Notes: generated from the letters alone by a model not told the origin. A DNA stretch of 42,995 nucleotides from Candidatus Zhuqueibacterota bacterium (GCA_014728085.1 WJMF01000070.1:1-42995), one strand, 5' to 3'. Positions 1-9,909 are shown, counted from the stretch's first letter. Program-made: numbers and translations.

Positions 1-2772
1 CACACCTTTTTCCATCCATACCGGAGGCGGTGCGTCTTTGAGATAGTGATCGAAAAATTGCTGCATTCTTTTGGAGAGGTCTTTGCGGTTCTGTCGTTTT
101 CTCAGGTTGTGTTCTTCGTTATTGTAATTCAGCATCCAGGCTGGTTTGTGCAGACGCCGCATGGCGACAAAGAGTTCGATGCCCTGGTACCAGGGAACGG
201 CGCCGTCGCCGTCGTTGTGCATGATCAGCAGCGGTGTGGTGACATCCGGGGCACGGAAGAGCGGCGAGTTTTCCAGATAGTGCCACGGTTTTTCCCACAG
301 GGTGCCGCCGATGCGGCTCTGAGTGTGTTCATACTGGAACATGCGGCTCATGCCTGACCCCCAGCGAATACCACCGTAAGCGCTGGTCATATTGGAGACC
401 GGTGCGCCGGCCATGGCGGCGGCAAAAAGATTGCTGCGCGTCACCAAATAGGCGACCTGGTACCCGCCCCAGCTCTGTCCCTGAATGCCGATTCGTTCTT
501 TATCGACAAATCCCTGTTCGATCAAATTGAGGACCCCGGGTACGATGCAGTTGAGGGCGCTTTTTCCGGGATAGCCCTTTTCATAGATGATATCGGGAAT
601 AAAGAAGAGATAACCACGGCTGGCATAAAAGCTCGGTCTTACCGTCGACGGGCTGGGCCGCGGTTCGCGGTACCAGTTGAGCGTAAAGGAGGTGCGTTCG
701 TAAAAATAGACCATCATGGGGTACTTTTTGTCCGGATCAAAATTTTCCGGTTTGTAGAGAATGCCGTCCAGCGCTTTGCCGTCAGCGGAATGCCAGCGCA
801 CCAGCTCTGCGGTGCCCCAGAGATACTCTTTTTGCTGCGGATTGATGTCGCTCAGCTTTTGTATTTCTTTAAAGTTCAAATCGCTCATCCACAGGTTCGG
901 CGGTTCAACAAAGGATTCTCTGGTCAGGACAAGCCGATCCGCTTTTTCCGCTTTTTTCGGGGTTGAAAAACGATAATCCTGCTGAATCAGCTTTTGCGGT
1001 TTCTCGTCGCTGTTGAGGGTCAGCTGGTAAAATCCGGCGGATTTGTCGTCTTCGTCAAAACTCCGCAACAACAGGGTTTGATCGGGTTGCAGGAATCTCT
1101 CTTCCCGGTCGAGGCGGACATAGCGAAAGGTGATATTTTCCGCTCTGCCCAGACCTGTTGTCAGGTTTTTGCTCTCGCCGTTGTCCGGATCGATTTGCCA
1201 GATATCATAGCGATCGTAGAGAAGAAATTTATCATCGTTTTGGGTCCAGCCGAGACGGCTGTAAGAGCGGGGATAATCGGGGACGTCATTGAGCTCATTG
1301 GCAAAGGAGACGTCGATGGATTCAGTCAGATTGGTGGTTTGTGCTTTTTTGACCGACCAGCTGAACCAGCAGCTGTCGATTTGGTCGTACCAGTAGAGGT
1401 AAAGGCCTTTGGGCGATATGCCGTTTGCGCCACGGACTTTATTCTGTACCAGGCGACGGGCTCCGTCCTTAACTGAAACGTAATAGATATCGCGATAGGT
1501 CGCCCCTTCCCAGGAGATGAGCCGGCGATAGGGCAGGCGGGATGATCCCATGGCGTGATCGGCATTGCCCTCATCGGCAAGGCGAAGGGTGGGCATGGTT
1601 TCATCGGCGAGCTGGGTAAATTTTTTGTTTTTGAGATCAATGACGGCGGTATAGCTGCGTTTTTGCTCCTCTTTCAGCTCTTTGAGCTGTTGCGGTTGCA
1701 GCAGCGGGTCTTTCCAGTTCCAGATGTCGACCTTGGCGACTTCAAACTCGACGAGGGTGGTGTCCTCGGGAACCGGAATCGGAGCGGTACCGAGAAAAAG
1801 TCGTTTGCCGTTCTCGGAAAAATGCACCTTGCCGTGCTGGCTGATCATCCAGTCGTCCGGCAGGCCGGCGGTCAGGGTGTCGGCGATGACCATGGCGGAA
1901 TCGAGACCTGCGTTCCAGTAATAGGCGGAGAAAAAGCGCTGGTTGGCTTTGGAGGTGTCGAGATCGGCGACAAACGCGATCTGTTCGCCCTTTTCGTCGA
2001 TAGCGAGCTGTTTATAGCTGCCTTTTCCCTGTTTGAGCGCCTGCAGCACAGATGAAGCCGTATCGAACAAATAGACACCGGCGGTAGCAACGCTGTCCTT
2101 GCCGGTGCTGCTGAAGAGCAGCTTTTTACCATCCTCGCTAAAGAGGTAATCGCTGACGAACTGAAAGGAAGTGTCGATGCGCGTATTCAGATTTTTCAGC
2201 AGCAACAGTGTGCCTTCTTTATCTTTGTCCCCGTTGCCATTGTCCTCTTCGGCATCGGTGAGCGCATCCTCTTCTTCGGTTTCAGTGGTGTCTTTTTCGG
2301 CTTTTTCCTTTTCATGCAGCCAGGCGACCCAGCCGCCGGCTTTTTTGGGAACCTTGAACGATTGAACCCGCGCTGCTTTTTCAACATCACCACTCTCGAG
2401 GTAGAGGATGGCGAGCGAGTCCATGGGCATCTCGTCTTTCTTTTTCTCGTCGATTTTGGCCTGCCGCACATCGGCAAACAAGGGTTTGACCAGCGAGATA
2501 GCGGCGGTGGTGTTGTAGTCGAATTGACCGTTTTCGCCGCGTTCCAGTTGATAGATTTTTTCGCTATCCGGATGTTTGACGTACAGCGTGGCATCGCCCT
2601 CCTGTGGAGCGACGGTGTAGAGAATCCAGTTGCCGCCGGTCGAGATGCGCGCATTCTCAACCGATTGCCATTGATCGTAGACCGAGTGGTCCAGGGGTTT
2701 TTTCTCCGTCTGTGCAACGCTCAGGGCTGCGAAGAGGAGAACGAGTAGACAGATCGAAGCGAATTTTTTCAT
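1..2772 (-). CDS. S9 family (prolyl oligopeptidase-type) serine peptidase, C-terminus cut by window edge
   Basis: This is a secreted or periplasmic serine peptidase that would cleave oligopeptides. The frame is open from the ATG at 2772 to base 1 (924 codons, no stop), so only the last few residues are probably missing. A GGGAAAAAG Shine-Dalgarno precedes the ATG. Residues 1-20 form a signal peptide (MKKF, hydrophobic stretch, SVAQ). A long beta-propeller-like region follows, then the C-terminal alpha/beta hydrolase domain with GQSWGGYQ near residue 767 (nucleophile Ser), an Asp in HNDGDGAVPW and the catalytic His in NNEEHNL. Around residues 170-196 there is an acidic low-complexity insert rich in E, D and T, which is unusual for the family and probably a surface loop. 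It is transcribed alone, away from the gltBD operon. Motifs make the S9 assignment firm; the substrate is unknown. Confidence 0.93.
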   Translation of the reverse strand, partial: MKKFASICLLVLLFAALSVAQTEKKPLDHSVYDQWQSVENARISTGGNWILYTVAPQEGDATLYVKHPDSEKIYQLERGENGQFDYNTTAAISLVKPLFADVRQAKIDEKKKDEMPMDSLAILYLESGDVEKAARVQSFKVPKKAGGWVAWLHEKEKAEKDTTETEEEDALTDAEEDNGNGDKDKEGTLLLLKNLNTRIDTSFQFVSDYLFSEDGKKLLFSSTGKDSVATAGVYLFDTASSVLQALKQGKGSYKQLAIDEKGEQIAFVADLDTSKANQRFFSAYYWNAGLDSAMVIADTLTAGLPDDWMISQHGKVHFSENGKRLFLGTAPIPVPEDTTLVEFEVAKVDIWNWKDPLLQPQQLKELKEEQKRSYTAVIDLKNKKFTQLADETMPTLRLADEGNADHAMGSSRLPYRRLISWEGATYRDIYYVSVKDGARRLVQNKVRGANGISPKGLYLYWYDQIDSCWFSWSVKKAQTTNLTESIDVSFANELNDVPDYPRSYSRLGWTQNDDKFLLYDRYDIWQIDPDNGESKNLTTGLGRAENITFRYVRLDREERFLQPDQTLLLRSFDEDDKSAGFYQLTLNSDEKPQKLIQQDYRFSTPKKAEKADRLVLTRESFVEPPNLWMSDLNFKEIQKLSDINPQQKEYLWGTAELVRWHSADGKALDGILYKPENFDPDKKYPMMVYFYERTSFTLNWYREPRPSPSTVRPSFYASRGYLFFIPDIIYEKGYPGKSALNCIVPGVLNLIEQGFVDKERIGIQGQSWGGYQVAYLVTRSNLFAAAMAGAPVSNMTSAYGGIRWGSGMSRMFQYEHTQSRIGGTLWEKPWHYLENSPLFRAPDVTTPLLIMHNDGDGAVPWYQGIELFVAMRRLHKPAWMLNYNNEEHNLRKRQNRKDLSKRMQQFFDHYLKDAPPPVWMEKGV

Positions 2773-2892
2773 CTTTTTCCCTTTAAAATTAATATCATTT
2801 TCAGCACAGAAAAGTAGTAATATTTTTTTTGAATTACAACCCCGGTGTTTTGGTCGTCGGGAGTTGATAAATGCGTGCCAAGAGCCAACCTC

Positions 2893-2912
2893 GCACAGAG
2901 GCACGGAGACAC
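2893..2912. repeat. Degenerate dispersed repeat (cacagaggcacggagacac type)
   Basis: A short purine-rich stretch with the period CACAGAG / CACGGAGA, in the gene-free stretch upstream of the S9 peptidase. Related degenerate copies occur at 3082-3096, 3151-3165, 10943-10962 and 33291-33318, always between genes. Such cacagagg...cgcagagg strings recur between genes in many environmental bacterial genomes; their function is unknown. Confidence 0.5.
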
Positions 2913-3081
2913 AAATATTGCTGTTGAATAACGGGGAAAAAAGTGTGAGATCACCGGAAACAGCATCAATTTTATTAAATGTATTCTACTCAACTTATTT
3001 CTTGTAGCAATGCTTCGAGTATGTGTGAAATGAAATATTTTATATCAAGAGGCTTTTGTAAGGATTATGACAAACCAGGTT

Positions 3082-3165
3082 GCGAAGAGCACGAAGTAAA
3101 AAGAAATAAATTAAATAAAAACAACGCATTAAAATATTTCTCTTCGCGATCTTTGTGTTCTTCGC
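3082..3165. repeat. Imperfect inverted repeat made of two dispersed-repeat copies
   Basis: The arms are GCGAAGAGCACGAAG (3082-3096) and CTTTGTGTTCTTCGC (3151-3165), complementary at 13 of 15 positions around an A/T-rich centre of 54 bases. It lies in the 880-bp gene-free stretch 2773-3651. Both arms belong to the degenerate family that also appears at 2893, 10943 and 33291. There is no T-run typical of a terminator. It may be a remnant of a small non-autonomous element or a structured RNA; nothing decides between them. Confidence 0.5.
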
Positions 3166-3525
3166 GGTTTATAATAAATTATCATGGACGCAGTTGATTA
3201 ACATTATTGCGTTTTCATACAGCCTGCAAGCGTTGGAACGAGTTAAATAAATGATTGAGGATTTTTATTTTTGTTCCGAGTTACTGCCGGCAATAAGGGA
3301 ATAAGGTGAATTCACGGGGAACCAGTCGGCTACCAAGGTTGAAGAGATAAAAATAAGGTAAAAAATCATATTTTGATATTTATATAGTGCTTTTTGTCTA
3401 CTGCAAGTCATCAAATATCAAGACTGTGCATATCCCGATAGCGACTATTTCCCTTTGACTATTATTCATGGTGTTTGAATATTTCTGTCTTTTTAACTTG
3501 ACAATACGCTAAAAACTCGTAAAGT

Positions 3526-3605
3526 TTCCCACGTTCCCACGTTCCCACGTTCCCACGTTCCCACGTTCCCACGTTCCCACGTTCCCACGTTCACTCGTTC
3601 ACATG
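3526..3605. repeat. 8-bp tandem repeat, unit TTCCCACG
   Basis: Eight perfect copies of TTCCCACG run from 3526 to 3589, followed by two degenerate units (TTCACTCG and TTCACATG) up to 3605. It lies about 45 bp downstream of the gltD stop codon. An 8-bp unit cannot keep a reading frame, and no gene covers it, so it is a noncoding microsatellite-like array. The rest of the 2773-3651 gap holds degenerate repeats and A/T-rich sequence but no recognisable gene. Confidence 0.95.
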
Positions 3606-3651
3606 TAAAAAAAACAATACGAGATCATGGGTTATATTTGATCGGGAATGC

Positions 3652-5079
3652 TCAAAGCCGATGTAAATACCGGTCCACCGCTTCTGCTGTCTGGCGGCCC
3701 TGGTGCAGGGCGTTGACGACCAGGGAGGCGCCGCTGACGCAGTCGCCGGCGGCAAAGATGCCGCTATGCGAGGTCATGTTGCCGTTATTGACGGCAATGT
3801 CGCCCCGGTTGTTGGTGTCTATTCGGGCGTCGCGGATCAGCCGGCAGGGCTCGGTGTGCAAAAAGCCGGTGGCCAGCAAGATCAGGTCGGCTTTGATTTC
3901 TATACCGGAATTGGGGATTTCCTTAAAACCGTTGAGGCGGCCATCTTCATACACCGGATTGACCTTGACGGCATGGATGCCCGTCACCCGGCCGGCTTTT
4001 CCGATAAAGGATTTGGTTTTTAAGCTCCAGTAGCGCTGGCAGCCTTCTTCCTGCGAACTCGAGGTGCGCAAAATGTTGGGCCAGGTGGGCCAGGGGTTAT
4101 TGGAATGCCTGAACTCGGGTGGTTTGGGCAGCAGCTCGATCTGGACGATGCCGCCGGCGCCCTGTCGACGGGCGGTTCCGACGCAGTCGGAGCCGGTATC
4201 GCCGCCGCCGATGACGATGACCTGTTTGTCTTTGGCACTGATGGCTTTTTTGGCAGGGATTTTCACCCCGTTACAGCGGTCGTTTTGCTGGGTTAGAAAC
4301 GGCATGGCAACGTGAATGCCTTTCAGGTCGCGCCCGGGAATATCGAGATCGCGGGGTACGGTGGCGCCGGTGGCGAGGACGATGGCATCGAAGATACGCT
4401 TCATGTATTTCAGCGATATATCGCTGCCGGCGTGCACGCCGGTTTCAAAGGTGACGCCTTCTTCCCGCATCTGTTGCAGGCGTCGGTCGATGACCCATTT
4501 CTCCAGCTTGAAATCCGGTATACCATAGCGCAACAAGCCGCCGATAGCTTCATCGCGCTCAAACACGGTAACCTTGTGTCCGCGTCGGCTCAACTGCTGC
4601 GCCGCCGCCAGTCCGGCCGGCCCGGATCCCACCACGGCTACACTTTTGCCGCTCATATGCCCTGCTTTTTGCGGTTTTATCCAGCCTTCTTTCCAGCCCT
4701 TTTCGATGATTTGCAGTTCGATGTGGCGAATCAGGACCGGGGATTCCTGCAAATTGAGGGTGCAGGCGGCTTCACAGGGTGCCGGACAGACACGGCCGGT
4801 AAATTCGGGAAAATTGTCGGTGGTCGACAGGATCTGCAGGGCCAGTTTCCATTGGTCCCGATAGACCAGATCGTTCCAGTCCGGGATACGGTTGTGCAGC
4901 GGACAGCCAAAGGTGTGGCAATGCGGCACGCCGCAATCCATACAGCGGGCGGCCTGTTGGTGCAGGAGCTCTTCGGCGAGGGGGCGTTCGAATTCCTTAA
5001 AATGTTTGATGCGCTCCCCGACCGGCGCTTTTTCGACCTCGCAGCGCGGATAATCCATAAATCCGGTGATTTTAGCCAT
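3652..5079 (-). CDS. gltD: Glutamate synthase (NADPH) small subunit GltD
   Basis: The small (beta) subunit of glutamate synthase carries electrons from NAD(P)H through FAD and Fe-S clusters to the large subunit, which makes two glutamates from glutamine and 2-oxoglutarate. The 475-residue length is normal. Near the N-terminus are the cysteine groups CMDCGVPHCHTFGC and CPAPCEAAC for [4Fe-4S] clusters, then the FAD-binding GSGPAGLAAAQ, the NADPH-binding GGGDTGSDC, and near the end FAAGDCVSGASLVV. The ATG at 5079 overlaps the end of gltB by 8 nt, and its GGAGG ribosome-binding site lies inside the last gltB codons, so the two are translationally coupled. Only degenerate repeats and an 8-bp array follow; no clear terminator was found. 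Confidence 0.97.
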   Translation of the reverse strand: MAKITGFMDYPRCEVEKAPVGERIKHFKEFERPLAEELLHQQAARCMDCGVPHCHTFGCPLHNRIPDWNDLVYRDQWKLALQILSTTDNFPEFTGRVCPAPCEAACTLNLQESPVLIRHIELQIIEKGWKEGWIKPQKAGHMSGKSVAVVGSGPAGLAAAQQLSRRGHKVTVFERDEAIGGLLRYGIPDFKLEKWVIDRRLQQMREEGVTFETGVHAGSDISLKYMKRIFDAIVLATGATVPRDLDIPGRDLKGIHVAMPFLTQQNDRCNGVKIPAKKAISAKDKQVIVIGGGDTGSDCVGTARRQGAGGIVQIELLPKPPEFRHSNNPWPTWPNILRTSSSQEEGCQRYWSLKTKSFIGKAGRVTGIHAVKVNPVYEDGRLNGFKEIPNSGIEIKADLILLATGFLHTEPCRLIRDARIDTNNRGDIAVNNGNMTSHSGIFAAGDCVSGASLVVNALHQGRQTAEAVDRYLHRL

Positions 5080-8000
5080 TGTACACCTCCTCGGTCGCCG
5101 AGACCGTCTCCTGGTCGCTGTGTTCTTCCATACGCATGCGCTCCAGCGATTTGCGGTAATCTATGGGCATGACCTTGACGAATAGCGGCAAATATCCCTC
5201 CCAGTTTTCCAGAATCATGCGGGCGCGCGGACTGTTGGTGTACTCGTAATGGTTTTCGATCATGCGCCGCAGGTTTTGCCGGTCTTCCGGATGCCAGACG
5301 CTTTCGAGGTCGACCATGTCGAGGTTGCACTTTGTATCAAAGAGTTCATTTTCGTCAAAGACATAGGCAATGCCGCCGCTCATGCCGGCGGCAAAATTGT
5401 GGCCGGTATAACCGAGAATCACCACCATGCCGCCGGTCATGTATTCGCAGCCGTGATCGCCGACGCCTTCGACGACCGCTTTGGCGCCGCTGTTGCGCAC
5501 CGCAAAGCGCTCGCCGGCAATGCCGTTGATGTAAAGCTCGCCGCCGGTGGCGCCGTAGAGCACCACATTACCGACGATGATGTTGTCGTGCGGCGCAAAA
5601 GTTGATTTGTCCGGCGGCACAACGACGATGGTGCCGCCGGCCATGCTTTTGCCGAGATAGTCGTTGGTGTCGCCATTCAGGGTCATGTGAACCCCCTGGG
5701 TGAGAAAGGCGCCAAAGCTTTGTCCGGCGGAACCGGTAAAGGCGATTTTGATGGTATTTTCCGGCAAGCCGTGCGTCCCGAACTGTTTGACCAGCTGACC
5801 GCTGAGCATGGCGCCGACGGTGCGGTGGATGTTGCGAATCGGCAAAGAGATGGAGACGCTCCGGCGGTTTTCAAAGGTCGGTTGCGCCCTTTTGATCAAC
5901 TCGTGGTCGAGGCAATCTTTATGATTGGAAATCTGGTGAGGCACAGAGTGGCGTGGCCGGCCGTTTCGCGTCGATACGTTTTTCAGCAGACAGGAAAAAT
6001 CCAGGGTTTTGGCTTTATAGTGATCCTGCGGGGGGATGAAATCGATCAAATCGGTGCGTCCGATCATGTCATCGAGACGGGTGAATCCGAGTTGCGCCAT
6101 AATCTCGCGCAGTTCCTGAGCGATAAAGCGCAGGTAGGTTTCGATATACTCCGGTTTGCCGGTGAATCGCGACCTCAAGCCGGAATCCTGGGTGGCAACG
6201 CCGACCGGACAGGTGTTGAGGTGGCACTTTCGCATCATGACGCAACCAAGGGTAATGAGAATACTGGTACCGAATCCGAACTCTTCGGCGCCGAGCAGAG
6301 CGGCGATGGCGAGGTCGCGGCCGGTTTTGAGCTGGCCGTCGGTTTGCAAAACGACGCGGTCGCGCAGCTGGTTGGCCATCAGCACCTGCTGGGCTTCGGC
6401 GAGGCCGAGCTCCCAGGGCAGGCCGGCGTGTTTGATAGCGGTAAGCGGTGAAGCGCCGGTACCGCCGTCATGACCGGAGATCAGGATCAGATCTGCATCC
6501 GCCTTGGCAACGCCGGCGGCAATGGTGCCGACACCGACTTCGGAGACCAGTTTTACCGATACTTTGGCATCGGGATTGACGGTTTTCAGATCATAAATCA
6601 GCTGTGCCAGATCCTCGATGGAATAGATATCGTGATGCGGTGGCGGAGAGATCAAGGTGACGCCGGGGGTGGTGTGGCGCACGCGGGCGATTTCGACGCT
6701 GACTTTATGCCCGGGCAATTGACCGCCCTCACCGGGCTTGGCACCCTGGGCGATTTTGATCTGCAGTTCGTCGGCGTTGATAACGTATTGAGTGGTGACG
6801 CCGAAACGGCCGGAAGCGATCTGTTTGATGCGCGAGCGCTTGCTGTCGCCGTTGGGCAACGGAATGTAGCGCTGCGGGTCTTCACCGCCTTCGCCGGAAT
6901 TGCTGCGGCCGCCGAGACGGTTGAGGGCGATGGCGATCGATTCGTGCGCTTCCTTGCTGATCGACCCGAAGGACATGGCTGCGGTTACGAATCGTGGGGT
7001 GAGCGCTTCCACCGGTTCTACGTTTTTTATGTCAATGCTTTTGGTCTTTTTGAATGTCAACAGGCTGCGCAGGGTGGTATAGGGGCTGCTATCGATGATA
7101 TTTGTATAGGTTTTAAACTGGGTATAGTCGGAATTGCGGGTAGCGGACTGCAGGGTATAGATCGCTTCGGTTGTCCACATATGTTGTTCGCCGCTGAGGC
7201 GAATATGATAATCACCGCCGACATCGAGCAGGGGATCGGGATCACCGCTGTGCGGAAAACCCTTTTGATGGCGTTGGCTGGTTTCCTGTGCGATTTCATC
7301 CAGTCCGATGCCGCCGATGCGGGAGGCGGTTCCGCAGAAACAGGTGTTGATGAGATCCTGATTCAGTCCCACTGCCTCAAAAATCTGTGAGGCAAAAAAG
7401 CCGTGCAGGGTGGAAATGCCCATACGGCTGAGGGTTTTTAACAGGCCCTTTTTGATGGCGGTGATATAGGAATCCATGGCCACTTCCGGAGAGGATAGCT
7501 CCGGCAGCATGTTGTTCTCGACCATCTGGCGAATGGTTTGAAAGGCGAGATAGGGGCAGACGGCATCGACGCCAAAGGCGCTGAGCAGGGCAAAGTGGAT
7601 CACTTCGCGCGCTTCGCCGGTTTCGGCGATGATGCCGGCGTAATTGCGTTTGCCGACATGGGTGAGATAATGGTGCAGCCCGGAGACCACCAGCAGAACG
7701 GGGATGCTGACGAGATCGGAATTCATGCCCTCGTCGGTGAGAATGAGCAGGGTTTTGCCCTCATCCAGCGCTGTTTCTGCGCTTTGGAAAATGGTTTGCA
7801 GTGCTTTTTCCAGTGTTTTGCCGTTGCCGTTTTTGGGAAAGAGAATGGGAATGTCCTGGGAGAGAATATCCCCGTGTTGGGTCTGGCGCAGACGCGACAA
7901 GTCCGCCAGGGTGAGGATGGGATGCGGCAGTTTGAGGCCGCGGTATTGGCCGGGTTCTTCCTGCAGGAGATTGTGCTCGCGGCCGACAAAGCTCTCCAGA

Positions 8001-9637
8001 GACATGATCAGGTCTTCGCGCAGCGGGTCGATGGGTGGATTGGTGACCTGGGCAAAGAGCTGTTTAAAGTAATCGAACAGCAGTCTGGGCCGTCGCGACA
8101 ACACCGCCAGGGCGGCGTCATTGCCCATAGAGCCGATGGCTTCCTGCCCTTTTGAGGTCATGGGTCCCAGGATCATCTTTAGCTCTTCCCGGGTATAACC
8201 AAAGGCGTGCTGTAGCTGCAGCAGGCGACGTTCTTCTTCAGGCGGATTCTGCGCCGGCGTAAACAGGCCGCGCAATTCGATGCGGTTGTTCTTGATCCAG
8301 CGGCGGTAAGGGCGTCTGCGCGCGATTTTTGCCTTGATTTCGTGGTCCGGCACCACCCGGTGCTGGGTCATATCGACGAGAAACATTTTTCCTGGTTGCA
8401 ACCTGCCGCGTTTGAGAATCAAGTCGGCGGGAAAATCGAGGACGCCGGTTTCCGAGGCCAGCATGATAATACCATCGCGCGTGATGGTGTACCGGGCTGG
8501 TCTGAGACCGTTGCGGTCAAGCGTGCCGCCGATATAGCGGCCGTCGGTAAAGGTAATGGCGGCAGGTCCGTCCCAGGGTTCCATCAGGGCGGAGTGAAAT
8601 TCATAAAAGGCGCGTTTGTCGGCGCTCATCTGGATTTTAGAGCTATAGGCTTCCGGTATCAGCATCATCATACTGTGCGGCAGAGAGCGGCCGGCCAACA
8701 CCAGCAGCTCGAGCATGTTGTCGAGTATGGCGGAATCGCTGGCCCCTTCGATGAGAACCGGTTTGATTTTTTCTATATCTTCAGCAAAGAGGTCCGATGC
8801 AAGGATGGGCTCTCTTGCCTTCATGCGGTTTATGTTGCCGCCCAGGGTATTGATTTCGCCGTTGTGAGCGAGAAAACGAAAGGGTTGCGCCAGCGGCCAG
8901 GTCGGCCAGGTGTTGGTGCTGTAGCGTTGGTGCACCAGGGCATAGGCGCTGGAGAAATGTTTGTTTTTCAGGTCGGGATAATAGTCCGGCAATTGGGTGC
9001 CGGTGAGCAATCCCTTGTAAACGATTTTCATGGTGGAGAGGCTGCAGATATAGAATTGGCTGCAGTCCTTTTTCAGATCGTCAGTGCTTTTTTCGATGAG
9101 CCGGCGAATCACGTACAATTTTCTTTCAAAATTATTTTTATCTACGGATCCGCGGGCGATGAAAAGCTGGTAGCAGAGCGGTTCGGTGGATTTGGCCAGC
9201 TCACCCAGGTGTTTATTCTTCACCGGCACGCGACGCCAGCCCAGCACCTGGCAATTTTCCTCTTGTGCCCGGTTCTCGCATATGCGCATGCATTGATCCC
9301 GCAGCGCCTGTTGGCGCGGCAGGAAAATCATACCGACGGCATAGTCGCCGGCGTCCGGCAATACGAATCCGAGGTCATGGCATTCAAGCCTGAAAAACGC
9401 ATCCGGAATCTGAAAAAGCAAACCGGCGCCGTCTCCGGTGGCCAGGTCGCCGCCGACAGCGCCTCGATGCTCCAGATTGATGAGAATGCGCACAGCATTG
9501 TCGACAATATCGTGACTCGCTACGCCGTCGAGTTTGGCGAGAAAACCGACACCGCAATTGTCGTGTTCATATGCTGATCTATAGAGTCCGGCATCGCCGG
9601 CAAAACCGCCGGCATTTATTTGGATCGGTTCCGACAT
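5072..9637 (-). CDS. gltB: Glutamate synthase large subunit GltB
   Basis: The large (alpha) subunit releases ammonia from glutamine and adds it to 2-oxoglutarate, in the cytoplasm, in complex with GltD. The 1521-residue length is normal. The order is: propeptide ending before Cys28 in HDNCGVGF (the class II amidotransferase nucleophile after processing), amidotransferase domain with the RYSTNTWP motif, central domain, FMN/2-oxoglutarate domain with SGHDGGTGASP, the [3Fe-4S] ligands in GCVMMRKCHLNTCPVG (C-x5-C-x4-C), and the C-terminal GXGXG helix domain starting near FTGSAGQSFGAFL. I placed the start at the ATG at 9637, preceded by AAAGGA at 6 nt; an in-frame TTG lies 13 codons upstream but lacks a site. 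It forms an operon with gltD (8-nt overlap). A long leader of about 200 nt lies upstream. Confidence 0.98.
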   Translation of the reverse strand: MSEPIQINAGGFAGDAGLYRSAYEHDNCGVGFLAKLDGVASHDIVDNAVRILINLEHRGAVGGDLATGDGAGLLFQIPDAFFRLECHDLGFVLPDAGDYAVGMIFLPRQQALRDQCMRICENRAQEENCQVLGWRRVPVKNKHLGELAKSTEPLCYQLFIARGSVDKNNFERKLYVIRRLIEKSTDDLKKDCSQFYICSLSTMKIVYKGLLTGTQLPDYYPDLKNKHFSSAYALVHQRYSTNTWPTWPLAQPFRFLAHNGEINTLGGNINRMKAREPILASDLFAEDIEKIKPVLIEGASDSAILDNMLELLVLAGRSLPHSMMMLIPEAYSSKIQMSADKRAFYEFHSALMEPWDGPAAITFTDGRYIGGTLDRNGLRPARYTITRDGIIMLASETGVLDFPADLILKRGRLQPGKMFLVDMTQHRVVPDHEIKAKIARRRPYRRWIKNNRIELRGLFTPAQNPPEEERRLLQLQHAFGYTREELKMILGPMTSKGQEAIGSMGNDAALAVLSRRPRLLFDYFKQLFAQVTNPPIDPLREDLIMSLESFVGREHNLLQEEPGQYRGLKLPHPILTLADLSRLRQTQHGDILSQDIPILFPKNGNGKTLEKALQTIFQSAETALDEGKTLLILTDEGMNSDLVSIPVLLVVSGLHHYLTHVGKRNYAGIIAETGEAREVIHFALLSAFGVDAVCPYLAFQTIRQMVENNMLPELSSPEVAMDSYITAIKKGLLKTLSRMGISTLHGFFASQIFEAVGLNQDLINTCFCGTASRIGGIGLDEIAQETSQRHQKGFPHSGDPDPLLDVGGDYHIRLSGEQHMWTTEAIYTLQSATRNSDYTQFKTYTNIIDSSPYTTLRSLLTFKKTKSIDIKNVEPVEALTPRFVTAAMSFGSISKEAHESIAIALNRLGGRSNSGEGGEDPQRYIPLPNGDSKRSRIKQIASGRFGVTTQYVINADELQIKIAQGAKPGEGGQLPGHKVSVEIARVRHTTPGVTLISPPPHHDIYSIEDLAQLIYDLKTVNPDAKVSVKLVSEVGVGTIAAGVAKADADLILISGHDGGTGASPLTAIKHAGLPWELGLAEAQQVLMANQLRDRVVLQTDGQLKTGRDLAIAALLGAEEFGFGTSILITLGCVMMRKCHLNTCPVGVATQDSGLRSRFTGKPEYIETYLRFIAQELREIMAQLGFTRLDDMIGRTDLIDFIPPQDHYKAKTLDFSCLLKNVSTRNGRPRHSVPHQISNHKDCLDHELIKRAQPTFENRRSVSISLPIRNIHRTVGAMLSGQLVKQFGTHGLPENTIKIAFTGSAGQSFGAFLTQGVHMTLNGDTNDYLGKSMAGGTIVVVPPDKSTFAPHDNIIVGNVVLYGATGGELYINGIAGERFAVRNSGAKAVVEGVGDHGCEYMTGGMVVILGYTGHNFAAGMSGGIAYVFDENELFDTKCNLDMVDLESVWHPEDRQNLRRMIENHYEYTNSPRARMILENWEGYLPLFVKVMPIDYRKSLERMRMEEHSDQETVSATEEVYNG

Positions 9638-9731
9638 AGGGGTTCCTTTATGAGACACCGGTTTCACAGCGGGCAAAAAATCACCCGCGACAAACGGAAA
9701 ACCGGTTCATATGAGATATGGATTCTTTTCA

Positions 9732-9886
9732 GACCGCGGCTAGCAGATGCGGTCGAAACGGGAAGGAGCGGTCAGAGCTGAGCTGCAGTCATTGAAAAAA
9801 CCCAAAATGCAATTCCATAAGATGCTCCTCAAAGCGGAGGAGTTAATTTTATTATATAAATAAAACATTTTACCTAGAAATGTCAA
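9732..9886 (-). promoter_or_regulatory. gltBD promoter region and structured leader
   Basis: Read on the minus strand, TTGACA (9886-9881) resembles a -35 box. The -10 is unclear: TTATTT at 17 nt, or an A/T-rich TATATAAT further on. The leader then holds a 6-bp hairpin CTCCTC / GAGGAG (9825-9830 with 9837-9842) and a 6-bp inverted repeat GACCGC / GCGGTC (9732-9737 with 9749-9754) before the gltB ribosome-binding site. I do not recognise a known riboswitch. The hairpins suggest, without proving, post-transcriptional control. Confidence 0.35.
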
Positions 9887-9909
9887 GTAGTTTTATTAGG
9901 AGCCTAACT

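Noticed and set aside
2979-3197. 72-residue plus-strand open frame over the 3082-3165 inverted repeat
   Set aside because: It is built mostly from repeat sequence and A/T-rich DNA, with no ribosome-binding site or recognisable domain.
3526-3605. Possible CRISPR array
   Set aside because: The unit is only 8 bp and directly tandem, with no spacers and no cas genes nearby.
3652-9637. Many long plus-strand open frames opposite gltB and gltD
   Set aside because: They are antisense shadows caused by codon bias; gltBD on the minus strand carries all the family motifs.
9720-9905. Glutamine or other known riboswitch before gltB
   Set aside because: I could not match any known riboswitch core; only simple hairpins are visible.
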